A stretch of DNA of 64,000 bases. It comes from Aquaspirillum sp. LM1. Its GTDB lineage: Bacteria; Pseudomonadota; Gammaproteobacteria; Burkholderiales; Aquaspirillaceae. The stretch covers positions 2,142,501-2,206,500 of the forward strand of contig NZ_CP019509.1 of the NCBI RefSeq assembly GCF_002002905.1, written 5' to 3'. This document shows positions 11,590-20,313 of the stretch, one piece after another (within the stretch, counting starts at the first letter, position 1; every line of letters starts with the position of its first letter). The notes below the pieces were generated by a model. That model searched no databases. It was given only the letters and a program-made list of their open reading frames with translations, and had not been told where the DNA came from. The translations under genes were made by a program, and so were the position numbers.

Positions 11590-12399
11590 TTTCTCAGCTG
11601 CCTATTCGGCAGTTCACCCAAGAGCTGAGCTTTGCCGCCAAGTTTCTTTTTTCTCAGCTGCCTATTCGGCAGTTCACAGCGCCCAGCAACCGATGACCCA
11701 CGCTGACCTTTTCTCAGCTGCCTATTCGGCAGTTCACCGGGGCGCGCTGCGCTCGCCCCCAGCCCCTCATTTCTCAGCTGCCTATTCGGCAGTTCACACC
11801 ATCACGGCCCAGGGCGCTGCTGCGGGGCTTTTCTCAGCTGCCTATTCGGCAGTTCACGTGTCGTCGTCCATTTGAAGTGCGCGTTTTGCTTTCTCAGCTG
11901 CCTATTCGGCAGTTCACGGCCCGCGTCGCCGCTGACGAGCGCCGAACCATTTCTCAGCTGCCTATTCGGCAGTTCACGATAACAAAGCCATCGCCGTGCG
12001 GCCCGCCTATTTCTCAGCTGCCTATTCGGCAGTTCACTCTAGGCCCATCGTTGGGCAGCTCTCGGGCGTGTTTCTCAGCTGCCTATTCGGCAGTTCACGG
12101 TAATGCTACCCCTGGGCGTGGTGGTTGATCTTTCTCAGCTGCCTATTCGGCAGTTCACGACAACGAAAACCGTTTCAGCAGCGACATGATTTTCTCAGCT
12201 GCCTATTCGGCAGTTCACCTGCGCCGGGTCCAGCTCGCCCCCAGCCCCTTTTTCTCAGCTGCCTATTCGGCAGTTCACCTCGGTTGCATTGCGTTGCTCC
12301 TGCTTGATCTGTTTCTCAGCTGCCTATTCGGCAGTTCACTTAGATGGACATATAGCGTCCAATAAATACGCTTTCTCAGCTGCCTATTCGGCAGTTCAC
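11590..12399 (-). CRISPR. Orphan CRISPR array, 14 repeats, 13 spacers, type I-F repeat class
   Basis: Fourteen identical 28-bp repeats (plus strand TTTCTCAGCTGCC...GGCAGTTCAC) start at 11590, 11650, 11710, 11770, 11830, 11890, 11950, 12010, 12071, 12131, 12191, 12251, 12312 and 12372. Spacers are 32 bp, two are 33 bp (12038-12070, 12279-12311). The reverse complement begins GTGAACTGCC and ends CAGCTGAGAAA, matching type I-F repeats (GTTCACTGCC...GCTAAGAAA), so transcription should run on the minus strand with the leader beyond 12399. No repeat is degenerate, even at the distal end. No cas gene is visible in the window; interference would need Cas proteins from elsewhere. Confidence 0.97.
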
Positions 12400-12547
12400 T
12401 AGACCACCTCGCTGCCAAGTCCTTGCCACATCGGCGTTTTCCCAGCAATACCTCCAGTTTACCCTCTTTTCTCTGCTTTCCATAAGTCATTGATTTTACA
12501 ATCCTCTTCCTGTCCCCACAAAAAAAGGGTTCCGCCTTGCCAGGCAC
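12400..12547 (-). promoter_or_regulatory. Putative CRISPR leader
   Basis: The ~145 bp between the last repeat and the MocR-type gene is less GC-rich than its surroundings. On the minus strand it carries ACCCTTTTTTTG near its start and ATTGTAAAATCAATGAC in the middle, reminiscent of I-F leaders. Position upstream of the crRNA-sense end of the array supports the call. Confidence 0.6.
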
Positions 12548-13969
12548 TTACCCGTTGCCCATTGTCCATCCCACGCCGGCCAGCCGCGCCAGCACGGCGT
12601 CGTCCAGCGCAAAGCCGGCGTTCAGCCGCAGGCAATGGCCAAAGCGGCCGCTGGGGGAAAACAGCGCGCCGGGCACAAAGCTGACGCCGGCGCTCAGGGC
12701 GTGTGGGTACAGTGCCAGGGTGTCGTAGTGTTCCGGCAGCGCCACCCACAGAAAAAACCCGCCGGGCGGGGCGGTCAGGCGGGTGCCTTCGGGAAAGTGC
12801 TGGCGCACGGTGTCGCTGAGCCGGGCCAGGTTGCTGGCCAGTTTGTCGCGCAGCCGCGCCAGCCGGCGTTCTGGACGGGTGTCGCGCAGGTAGCTGGCCA
12901 CGGCCATCTGGTTGGGGATGGGCGTACTCAGGGTGTTCATCAGTTTGTGCAGCAGCGCGCGTTCGGTGTAGCGGCCAGCGGCCAGCCAGCCAATGCGCGG
13001 GCCGGGGGAGAAGGCTTTGGCAAAGGTGCCGCAGTAGAGCACCCGGCCATCCGGGTCGCTGTGTTTCAGCGGGGGCGGGCTGCCGGGGTGGAGCAGTTCG
13101 CGGTAGGCGTCGTCTTCAATCACGGCAAAGTCGTGCTGCACTGCCAGCTGCAGCAGGCGCTGGCGGGCCGGGGCGGGCATGATGCTGCCCAGCGGGTTTT
13201 GCAGCGAGGGCATCAGCATGCAGGCAGCAATCGGGTGGCGGCCCAGGGCGGCGGCCAGGTCGTCCAGATCCATACCCGTGTCTGGGTCGGTGCGGATTTC
13301 CAGCGCTTGCATGCCGTTGGTTTCGATGGCGTGCAGCAGGCCGTAAAATGCCGGGGATTCCACTGCTACCACCGCACCGGGGCGGGCCACCGCCTTGAGT
13401 GCCAGGTTGAGTGCCTCCATCGCACCGCAGGTGATCAGCAGCTCGTCACGCGCCAGCCGGAAGCCATGGTGCAGGCTGCGGCGCACAATCTGCTGGCGCA
13501 GGGCGTCGTGGCCGGGCGGCAGGTCGGCCAGGCCGCGCTCGGGTGAAAATCGCCGCGCCGCCCGGCACAGGTGGTCGTTTACCCCGGCAATGTCCAGCCA
13601 GGCCGGATCGATAAACGGCGAGCCAAACGGGGCGATCGCCGGGTCGCGCAGACTGGCAAACAGGCGCAGCGCCAGGGTGGCAATGCTGACGGTGGCCGGC
13701 TGGTCGGCGGGGGCGGAGCGGGCCGGCAGGCGCGGCTCGGCCACAAACAGGCCTTGCCGGGGTCGGGTGTCGATCCAGCCACCGGCTTGCAGTTCTTCCA
13801 CCACGCGCCGGGCGGTGGTCAGGCTGACACCGTGCTGGCGGGCCAGCTCGCGCACCGACGGCAGCCGCGCGCCCACCGGCAGCTGGCCGTGGCGAATGGC
13901 GTCGCACCAGTGGCTCAGCACCTGCTGATAGCGTAGCAGCGGGCGAGGGGCGGACAGTTCGGCAGTCAT
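12548..13969 (-). CDS. MocR-type regulator (GntR helix-turn-helix fused to aminotransferase domain)
   Basis: 473 residues from the ATG at 13969 (complement). A longer open frame extends much further upstream but only as the antisense of ccoG. Residues about 10-75 form a GntR winged helix (LPVGARLPSVRELARQHGVSLTTARRVVEELQ); the rest is a fold-type I PLP aminotransferase with ITCGAMEALNLALKAV, PSLQNPLGS, DDAYRELLHPG and the PLP-lysine motif GTFAKAFSPGPRIGWLAAG. Ligand unknown. It is divergent from ccoG, and inverted CTGTGC repeats lie in the shared upstream region. Confidence 0.88.
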   Translation of the reverse strand: MTAELSAPRPLLRYQQVLSHWCDAIRHGQLPVGARLPSVRELARQHGVSLTTARRVVEELQAGGWIDTRPRQGLFVAEPRLPARSAPADQPATVSIATLALRLFASLRDPAIAPFGSPFIDPAWLDIAGVNDHLCRAARRFSPERGLADLPPGHDALRQQIVRRSLHHGFRLARDELLITCGAMEALNLALKAVARPGAVVAVESPAFYGLLHAIETNGMQALEIRTDPDTGMDLDDLAAALGRHPIAACMLMPSLQNPLGSIMPAPARQRLLQLAVQHDFAVIEDDAYRELLHPGSPPPLKHSDPDGRVLYCGTFAKAFSPGPRIGWLAAGRYTERALLHKLMNTLSTPIPNQMAVASYLRDTRPERRLARLRDKLASNLARLSDTVRQHFPEGTRLTAPPGGFFLWVALPEHYDTLALYPHALSAGVSFVPGALFSPSGRFGHCLRLNAGFALDDAVLARLAGVGWTMGNG

Positions 13970-14010
13970 GGGGGCATCCAGAAGGGCGAGGCACGCAGCA
14001 TGCCGGTTTG

Positions 14011-14055
14011 CTGTGCTCCTGACAATGGCTATTTTCTGTGCCTTGAGGAGCACAG
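14011..14055. promoter_or_regulatory. Candidate operator between MocR-type gene and ccoG
   Basis: CTGTGCTCC (14011-14019) is the inverse of GGAGCACAG (14047-14055), and a third half site CTGTGCC is at 14036-14042. Multiple half sites in a divergent intergenic region are typical of autoregulating MocR proteins. The binding protein is inferred. Confidence 0.5.
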
Positions 14056-14101
14056 ACAGGGCGGCTACGCTGGGCGGCATTGTGTTTGTCCGGAGTCGGT
14101 C

Positions 14102-15475
14102 ATGGCTGCATCCCCTTCCCGTCGCCCCGTTGCGGGCGGCCCCTGTGTGCCCAAGCTGGTGAGTGGGCGATTCAATACCGTGCGGGTGGCATTTGTGCTG
14201 CTTACCCAGCTGATTTTTCTGGGCACGCCCTGGCTGCGCTGGGATGGTCGCCAGGCGGTGTGGCTGGACCTGGAGGACCAGCGGATTTTTCTGTTTGGCT
14301 GGAGCTTCTGGCCGCAGGACCTGGTGTATCTGGCCGGGGTGCTGATTGTCTGCGCGCTGGCGCTGTTCTGGTGGACGGCGCTGGCCGGGCGGCTGTGGTG
14401 TGGCAATAGCTGCCCGCAAACGGTGTATACCGAAATCATGCTGTGGATTGAACGGGCGGTTGAAGGCGACCGTCCGGCGCGGCTCAAGCAGGCCGCTGCG
14501 CCCTGGCAGCCGGCGCATCTGGCGCGCAAGCTGGCCAGCCATGCACTGATGCTGCTGGTCAGCCTGGTGATTGGTTTTGGCTTTGTGGCGTATTTTGTAC
14601 CGGCACCCGCGTTGTGGGCCAGCGTGCTGGATGGCAGCCTGGGCGGCTGGACGCTGTTCTGGCTGCTGGCGTATGCCGGGTTTACCTATTTGCTGGCGGG
14701 CCGGCTGCGCGAGCAGGTGTGCTTGCATATGTGTCCGTATGCGCGTTTTCAGAGCGCCATGTTTGACGACGACACCCTGCTGGTGGCCTACGATGCCCGG
14801 CGCGGTGAACCGCGCGGTGCGCTGCGTCGCCAGGGCCAGGCCAGCGCGCCGCGTGGCGATTGCGTGGATTGCAGCCTGTGCGTGCAGGTGTGCCCCACCG
14901 GCATTGATATCCGCGATGGCCTGCAATACGCCTGTATCGGCTGTGGCGCATGCATCGACGCCTGCGACACGGTGATGGACAAGCTGAACGCCCCGCGTGG
15001 GCTGATCCGGCTGACCACCCCGCGCAGCGAGGCCGAACAGCGCCCGGCGCGGGTGGGCTGGCTGCGTCCGCGCCCGCTGATTTATCTCGGCCTGATTGTC
15101 ACCACGCTTGGCCTGATGGCGCTGGGCCTGGCGCAGCGCACGCCGATGCATGTGAATGTGTTGCGCGACCGGGCGTTTCTGGTGCGGGAAACCAATCAGG
15201 GCCAGCTGGAAAACGCCTATCAGCTGAAAGTGTTCAACGCCGATGCCCGCCCCCACCGCCTGCAGCTGCAGGTGGCCGGCCTGCCAGGAGCCACGGTGCA
15301 AACCGACCCGCCACAGCCGCTGCTGCCGGCGCAGGGCCAGGTGAGCTTTTACGCCAGGGTGCAGATCGACCCGGCACAGGGCCAGCGCCAGGCCCAGCCG
15401 ATTCGCCTGCAGGTGGTCAGCCTGGATGACCCGGCGATGGTAAAAACCGAAGACAGTGTGTTTATTGGCGAATAA
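14102..15475 (+). CDS. ccoG: Cytochrome c oxidase accessory protein CcoG (FixG/RdxA-type ferredoxin)
   Basis: 457 residues from the ATG at 14102 (GGAG at 14092-14095). Membrane protein with several N-terminal helices, the WCGNSCPQTVYTE motif of the family, two [4Fe-4S] cysteine clusters CVDCSLCVQVCPTGIDIRDG and CIGCGACIDACDTVM, one more transmembrane helix (about 350-372) and a C-terminal Ig-like periplasmic domain. Needed for copper handling during cbb3 oxidase assembly. The ccoNOPQ genes are not in the window, so it stands alone here. Confidence 0.93.
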   Translation: MAASPSRRPVAGGPCVPKLVSGRFNTVRVAFVLLTQLIFLGTPWLRWDGRQAVWLDLEDQRIFLFGWSFWPQDLVYLAGVLIVCALALFWWTALAGRLWCGNSCPQTVYTEIMLWIERAVEGDRPARLKQAAAPWQPAHLARKLASHALMLLVSLVIGFGFVAYFVPAPALWASVLDGSLGGWTLFWLLAYAGFTYLLAGRLREQVCLHMCPYARFQSAMFDDDTLLVAYDARRGEPRGALRRQGQASAPRGDCVDCSLCVQVCPTGIDIRDGLQYACIGCGACIDACDTVMDKLNAPRGLIRLTTPRSEAEQRPARVGWLRPRPLIYLGLIVTTLGLMALGLAQRTPMHVNVLRDRAFLVRETNQGQLENAYQLKVFNADARPHRLQLQVAGLPGATVQTDPPQPLLPAQGQVSFYARVQIDPAQGQRQAQPIRLQVVSLDDPAMVKTEDSVFIGE

Positions 15476-15762
15476 GCCCCAACAGATGGCCGGTGAGGCG
15501 GTCTCACACCATGCTCACCGGGTTTGTTGCGCACGCATCCAGCGGCGTGGCGCTGTCTCCAGTGCCCGGATGGCACTCTGCGATGACCCCCAGCTTGACC
15601 CCACCCCAAATGGCGCAGGATAATTCCCGGCTTTTTCATGCACTTAGGGTGGCTTGCCGCCTGCCGTGCGCCGGGGGCGGCAAGCGCGCTTCCTTCACAG
15701 ACACATGGCGTCTGGCGTGGCATGAGCCGCAGCAGACGTCAGGGAACGGGGTTAAATTGGGT

Positions 15763-16824
15763 GTGACCGTAGAAAACACAGCAAGCCATCAAGTTTCAGA
15801 CCATGCCTGCGCCAGTGCCGGCCTGCCGCCCCGCCGCCTGGCCGTGGCACCGATGCTGGACTGGACCGACCGCCATTACCGCTACTTTGCCCGCCACATC
15901 ACCCGCCACACCTGGCTGTACACCGAAATGGTCACCACCGGCGCGCTGATTCATGGCGACATTCCGCGCCACCTGCGCTTTGACCCGATCGAATCGCCCA
16001 TTGCCTTGCAACTGGGCGGCAGCGAGCCGGCGGACCTGGCGCACTGCGCCAAGCTGGCGGAAAACTGGGGCTATGATGAGGTGAACCTGAACGTTGGCTG
16101 CCCATCCGAGCGGGTGCAGCGCGGCGCGTTTGGTGCCTGCCTGATGAACGAAGCGCCACTGGTGGCGGATTGCGTCAAGGCCATGCGCGACGCGGTGAGC
16201 ATTCCGGTCACCGTCAAGCACCGCATCGGCATCGACCAGGTCGAGGATTACGGCTATCTGGCCGAGTTTGTCGACACCGTGGCCGCCGCTGGCTGTACCA
16301 CCTTTATCGTCCATGCCCGCAACGCCATCCTGAAGGGCCTGTCGCCCAAGGAAAACCGGGAAATCCCGCCGCTGAAGTACGATTATGTGTACCGGCTGAA
16401 ACAAGAACGCCCCGAGCTGGAAATCCTGATCAATGGCGGCGTGCGCACGCTGGAAGATATCGACAGCCATTTGCAGCATGTGGATGGCGTGATGATTGGC
16501 CGCGAGGCGTATCACAACCCCTATCTGATGGCGGCGTTCGACGCCCGCTATTATGGCGATGATCACCCGGTGCTCAGCCGCGAGGCGGTGATTGAGGCGA
16601 TATTGCCTTATGTGGCCCGCGAGCTGGCCGAAGGCAACCGGATGAACAACCTTACCCGTCATATTCTGGGCCTGTATCAGGGCCAGCCGGGCGCGCGGCG
16701 TTTCCGCCAACTGCTGTCCGACAGCCGCCGGCTGGCGGAAAAACGGGTGGCGCTGTTGCAGGAAGCCTGCCCGTTGGGAACCTCGCTGGGAACAGGAAAC
16801 CGTACTGACACGCGGGTATTTTGA
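15763..16824 (+). CDS. dusA: tRNA-dihydrouridine(20/20a) synthase DusA
   Basis: 353 residues from a GTG at 15763; TTG at 15757 is equally possible and the first ATG (MLDWTDRHY) would cut the conserved start RRLAVAPMLDWTDRHYRYFARH. FMN TIM-barrel with TEMVTTGALIHGD, LQLGGSEPADLA, NLNVGCPSERVQRGAFGACLM (catalytic Cys), HARNAILKGLSPKENREIP (typical of DusA) and INGGVRTLEDI. Reduces uridines 20/20a in the tRNA D-loop. The N-terminal extension further upstream is low-quality and likely not translated. Confidence 0.92.
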   Translation: MTVENTASHQVSDHACASAGLPPRRLAVAPMLDWTDRHYRYFARHITRHTWLYTEMVTTGALIHGDIPRHLRFDPIESPIALQLGGSEPADLAHCAKLAENWGYDEVNLNVGCPSERVQRGAFGACLMNEAPLVADCVKAMRDAVSIPVTVKHRIGIDQVEDYGYLAEFVDTVAAAGCTTFIVHARNAILKGLSPKENREIPPLKYDYVYRLKQERPELEILINGGVRTLEDIDSHLQHVDGVMIGREAYHNPYLMAAFDARYYGDDHPVLSREAVIEAILPYVARELAEGNRMNNLTRHILGLYQGQPGARRFRQLLSDSRRLAEKRVALLQEACPLGTSLGTGNRTDTRVF

Positions 16825-17230
16825 GCGGGATTTCGGCCTTGGCGGCGGTTTGCTGCGCACCTTAACCTGACGTAGTCAGGCCGTGATTCCCCCGAGGACT
16901 GGCCACACGGTGACAGGTCTGAGCGCGTTGTGCTTAGCCGCTTTTCCTCCCGTAAAGCGCGCCGAGCATCGCAGAAAACCGGGGGGATGTCCGCCCCGCA
17001 TGTTCGAAGCGACGGCGTAGCCGGCGCAAGTTCGGGGCGGCCCCGGTTTTCGAGAAGCACAGGGGAGTCAGCGCCGTAGGCGCTGACCGCGCGCCCGGGT
17101 CGCCTTTCTTTGCCTTCTTTCTTTGGCGAAGCAAAGAAAGAAGGTCGGCTGCGGGACGAACTCCCGCGCAAAAATACAACACCGCGCATCAGCGCGGTGC
17201 CTCCAAATCAGCATGAATTTAGCATGCCAA
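16825..17230 (-). repeat. Dispersed intergenic repeat, copy B (inverse of copy A)
   Basis: The reverse complement of about 16893-17165 repeats the layout of the 8100-8335 element: a 13-bp stem (17113-17125 with 17132-17144), GGCAAAGAAAGGCGACCCGG, a variable hairpin, GCTTCTCGA, then TGCGATGCTCGGCGCGCTTT. Block sequences match copy A while the DNA between them differs, as in a mobile or recombining noncoding element. No gene is supported in this interval. Confidence 0.7.
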
Positions 17231-17248
17231 AAAATTCCAGGATTCCAA

Positions 17249-17848
17249 ATGTTGACAAAACTGGTGCTGGCCAGCAATAACGCCGGCAAATTACGCGAAT
17301 TCTCCGCCCTGCTCGCCCCCCTGGGCTGCCAAGTCATCGCCCAGGGCGAACGGAACGTGCCAGAAGCCGAAGAACCCTTCCACACCTTTATCGAAAACGC
17401 CCTGGCCAAAGCCCGCCACGCCAGCCGGCTCACCGGCCTGCCGGCGCTGGCCGACGACTCCGGCCTGTGCGTCGATGCCCTGGGCGGCGCGCCTGGCGTG
17501 CTGTCCGCACGCTTTGCTGGCGAACCCAAATCCGACGCGCGCAACAACGCCGCCCTGCTGGCCGCGCTGGACGGAAAAACCCCGCGTAGCGGCCATTATT
17601 ACTGCGTGCTGGTGCTGGTGCGCCACGCCGACGACCCGCAGCCGATCATCGCCGACGGCATCTGGCGCGGCCAGGTGCTCAGCACCGCGCAAGGCGACGG
17701 CGGCTTTGGCTACGACCCGCTGTTCCAGGCGCAGGGCGAAAGTGTGTCGGTAGCGCAAATGGACGCCACGGCCAAAAACGCCGTCAGCCATCGTGGCCTG
17801 GCCATGCGCGCGCTGGCAGCCAAGCTGGCCGAACTGGGGCCGGCATGA
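17249..17848 (+). CDS. rdgB: RdgB/HAM1 non-canonical purine NTP pyrophosphatase
   Basis: 199 residues from the ATG at 17249 (AGGA at 17239-17242). Family signatures: LVLASNNAGKLREF at the N-terminus, TFIENALAKARHAS, LPALADDSGLCVDAL, GDGGFGYDPLF and C-terminal SHRGLAMRAL. Hydrolyses dITP, XTP and ITP to monophosphates, sanitising the nucleotide pool. Its last codons overlap hemW by 4 nt (ATGA), so the two are translationally coupled. Confidence 0.95.
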   Translation: MLTKLVLASNNAGKLREFSALLAPLGCQVIAQGERNVPEAEEPFHTFIENALAKARHASRLTGLPALADDSGLCVDALGGAPGVLSARFAGEPKSDARNNAALLAALDGKTPRSGHYYCVLVLVRHADDPQPIIADGIWRGQVLSTAQGDGGFGYDPLFQAQGESVSVAQMDATAKNAVSHRGLAMRALAAKLAELGPA

Positions 17849-19041
17849 TTCCGCTGCAATTTCACCCGCGCGCCGCCGCCTGGCGGCTGGACAGCCTGCC
17901 GCCGCTGTCGCTGTACATTCACTTTCCCTGGTGTGTGCGCAAATGCCCGTATTGCGACTTCAACTCGCACGAACCGCGCAGCGCGCTGGATCAAGACGGT
18001 TATATCGACGCACTGATTGCCGACCTGGAAAGCGCCCTGCCCTTGATCTGGGGCCGGCGAGTGCAGACGGTATTCATGGGCGGCGGCACGCCCAGCCTGT
18101 TCAGCCCGGCGCATATCGACCGCCTGCTGCGCGCGCTGGACGCCCGGCTCAAGCTCAATCCGGATGCGGAAATCACTCTGGAAGCCAACCCCGGCACGCT
18201 GGAAATCGCCCAGTTTGCCGGCTATCGCGCTGCCGGGGTAAACCGGCTGTCGATTGGCGTGCAGAGCTTTAACTCTGGCCACCTGAGCGCGCTGGGCCGC
18301 ATTCATGGCGCCACCGAAGCGCGCCGCGCCGCCGAGCAGGCCAGCCGCCATTTCGACACGTTTAATCTGGATCTGATGTACGCCCTGCCCGGTCAGACGC
18401 TGGACCAGGCGCTGGCCGACGTTGAACAAGCACTGGCACTGGGGGCACGTCACCTGTCGGCCTATCACCTGACGCTGGAGCCCAACACCCTGTTTGCCGC
18501 CCGCCCGCCGGCCAATCTGCCCGACGACGACCTGGCGGCTGATATGCAGGAGGCCATCGAAGCGCGGCTGGCGGCGGCAGGGTTTGTCCATTACGAAACC
18601 TCGGCATTTGCCCTGCCTGGCCACCAGGCGCAGCACAACCTCAACTACTGGACATTTGGCGATTATCTGGGCATTGGTGCCGGCGCGCATGGCAAGCTGT
18701 CGTTTCATGACCGCATTCAGCGCGACATGCGCCACAAACAGCCGGCGGCGTATCTGGCCGGCGTGGCGCAGGGCAGCCAGGTGCAGAGCAGCCAGCCGGT
18801 GGCGCAGGCTGATCTGGCGTTTGAATTCATGATGAACGCGCTGCGCCTGACCGACGGTTTTGCCCTGAGTCTGTTCAACGAGCGCACTGGCCTGCCGCTC
18901 AGTGCCATCCTGCCGGCGCTGGAACAGGCCGAGCAGCGCGGCTGGCTGGCGCGGGAACAGGGCCTGGTGCGGCCCACCCTGCTGGGCCAGCGCTTTTTGA
19001 ATGATCTGCTTGAGGTGTTCTTGCCGGAAACCACGACATAA
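17845..19041 (+). CDS. hemW: HemW heme chaperone (radical SAM, HemN-like)
   Basis: 398 residues, ATG inside the ATGA overlap with rdgB. Radical SAM cluster CVRKCPYC with no fourth cysteine after it, which separates HemW from true coproporphyrinogen dehydrogenase HemN (CxxxCxxCxC). Also GGGTPSLF, LEANPGT, RLSIGVQSF and NLDLMYALPGQT. HemW binds and delivers heme to respiratory proteins. rdgB-hemW adjacency is very common in proteobacteria. Confidence 0.93.
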   Translation: MIPLQFHPRAAAWRLDSLPPLSLYIHFPWCVRKCPYCDFNSHEPRSALDQDGYIDALIADLESALPLIWGRRVQTVFMGGGTPSLFSPAHIDRLLRALDARLKLNPDAEITLEANPGTLEIAQFAGYRAAGVNRLSIGVQSFNSGHLSALGRIHGATEARRAAEQASRHFDTFNLDLMYALPGQTLDQALADVEQALALGARHLSAYHLTLEPNTLFAARPPANLPDDDLAADMQEAIEARLAAAGFVHYETSAFALPGHQAQHNLNYWTFGDYLGIGAGAHGKLSFHDRIQRDMRHKQPAAYLAGVAQGSQVQSSQPVAQADLAFEFMMNALRLTDGFALSLFNERTGLPLSAILPALEQAEQRGWLAREQGLVRPTLLGQRFLNDLLEVFLPETTT

Positions 19042-19060
19042 TCAGCGCCGTCACCAGGCG

Positions 19061-19615
19061 TCAGCCGTGATTGTCGCCACTCAGGCAGCGCCACGCTGCG
19101 CATACGGCTTCGGCTTGCCCGACGTCGGCCCCGCTGACCTGGCTGGCGACAATCAGCCCTTCTCCCAGCACAAACAACTGGGCCGCCAGCACACTGGCGT
19201 TGGCCAGACCGGCCTGGCGGCACAACTGCAGCAAATACGCCTGCACCCGCGCCTTGTGCGCTTTGGCCTGGCCATGCGGCCCATCGCTGGCGCGCGCGTA
19301 TTCTGCTGCGGCATTGATGAACAGGCAGCCATTAAACTGTGAGCGCTGTCCCCAGCGCTGGAGAAATTCCAGATACGCCAGTGGCCGCCGGGCGGGCGAT
19401 TCGGCTTCCACTGCCGCCTGCATCTCCTGCATGAACTGCTGGTCACGCCACTGCAACACCGCCTCAATCAAGCCTTCCTTGCTTTGAAAATGCCGATACA
19501 GCGTGCGTTTGGTCACCCCGGCGGCGGCGCTGAGCTGGTCTACGCCGCTGGCGTGAAACCCATTCTGGTAAAACGCCGTCAGTGCGGCGTCAATAATCTG
19601 GTCTGCGGTGGTCAT
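19061..19615 (-). CDS. TetR-family transcriptional regulator
   Basis: 184 residues from the ATG at 19615 (complement). An open frame continues 31 codons upstream, but those codons cover the operator region. HTH at residues about 1-48: ADQIIDAALTAFYQNGFHAS then TKRTLYRHFQSKEGLIEAVL. The C-terminal ligand domain has no assignable specificity. Divergent from the HPP-family gene with two GTATACCGATC repeats between them, so it probably represses that promoter. Confidence 0.85.
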   Translation of the reverse strand: MTTADQIIDAALTAFYQNGFHASGVDQLSAAAGVTKRTLYRHFQSKEGLIEAVLQWRDQQFMQEMQAAVEAESPARRPLAYLEFLQRWGQRSQFNGCLFINAAAEYARASDGPHGQAKAHKARVQAYLLQLCRQAGLANASVLAAQLFVLGEGLIVASQVSGADVGQAEAVCAAWRCLSGDNHG

Positions 19616-19650
19616 GGCAAGGGTTGGTGAAGTGCGGTGGAAAACCAGCA

Positions 19651-19693
19651 GTATACCGATCTGTTGACATAATGGTATACCGATCAGTATCCT
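19651..19693 (+). promoter_or_regulatory. HPP gene promoter with TetR-type operator
   Basis: GTATACCGATC is repeated directly at 19651-19661 and 19675-19685, and ATACCGATCAGTAT at about 19677-19690 is an imperfect palindrome. TTGACA (19664-19669) and TATCCT (19688-19693, 18-bp spacer) form a plausible sigma-70 promoter for the plus strand. The second repeat overlaps the -10, so binding there would block transcription. Confidence 0.65.
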
Positions 19694-19725
19694 TGTGGTG
19701 TTTTCCATTCCGCAAGGGCTGCATC

Positions 19726-20226
19726 ATGCGCATCAAACTCAAGCTGGCATCCAGTGCGCCACCCGCACCGTCACTACCTTTTACCCTGGTGTCGCTGTGT
19801 GGTGCCGGGCTGGCCATTGCCATCACCGCATGGCTGTCGCAGGCTTCCGGGGCTGTCTGGCTGATGGCGCCTTTTGGGGCCAGCTGCGTGCTGGCATTTG
19901 GCCTGCCGGATTCGCCACTGGCGCAGCCACGCAGCATCATTGGCGGGCATATGGTCACCACCCTGGTGGGGCTGCTGGTGTGGTACACACTGGGCCATGA
20001 CTGGTGGGCGCAGGCGCTGGCGGTGGGGTTGGCGCTGATGGCCATGCAGCATACCCGCACGCTGCACGCGCCCGCCGGGGCCAACCCGCTGCTGGTGATG
20101 AGCGTACAGCCAAGTCTGGCGTTTTTGCTCACCCCGGTGCTGGCCGGCTCGCTGGTCATTGTGGCGGTGGCCTGGGTCATGAACAATCTGCGCCAGCGCG
20201 GCAGCTATCCGCGCTACTGGTGGTGA
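19726..20226 (+). CDS. HPP-family integral membrane protein
   Basis: 166 residues from the ATG at 19726 (AAGGG at 19714-19718). Four hydrophobic segments and the conserved stretches MAPFGASCVLAFGLPDSPLAQPR and HAPAGANPLLVM typical of the HPP family (named for a His-Pro-Pro motif; here the third position has HAPAG). Some HPP members are reported to affect nitrite transport; the substrate here is unknown. Divergently regulated with the TetR gene. Confidence 0.85.
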   Translation: MRIKLKLASSAPPAPSLPFTLVSLCGAGLAIAITAWLSQASGAVWLMAPFGASCVLAFGLPDSPLAQPRSIIGGHMVTTLVGLLVWYTLGHDWWAQALAVGLALMAMQHTRTLHAPAGANPLLVMSVQPSLAFLLTPVLAGSLVIVAVAWVMNNLRQRGSYPRYWW

Positions 20227-20313
20227 GGCAACCCCAGCCGTCTGCTCCCCGTCTCTGGCCGGGATATGCTATGTTCAGCGTCCCTCTGCCCTTTTGACCC
20301 TGTCCTGCTCCCC

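Noticed and set aside
11590-12307. Open frames encoding repeated SQLPIRQFT or FSAAYSAVH peptides
   Set aside because: They are read-throughs of the CRISPR repeats in different frames, not proteins.
13970-15301. N-terminal 440 residues of the 917-codon minus-strand frame
   Set aside because: Antisense of ccoG; low-complexity Gln/Ala/His-rich translation. Only the MocR-type part from 13969 down is a real gene.
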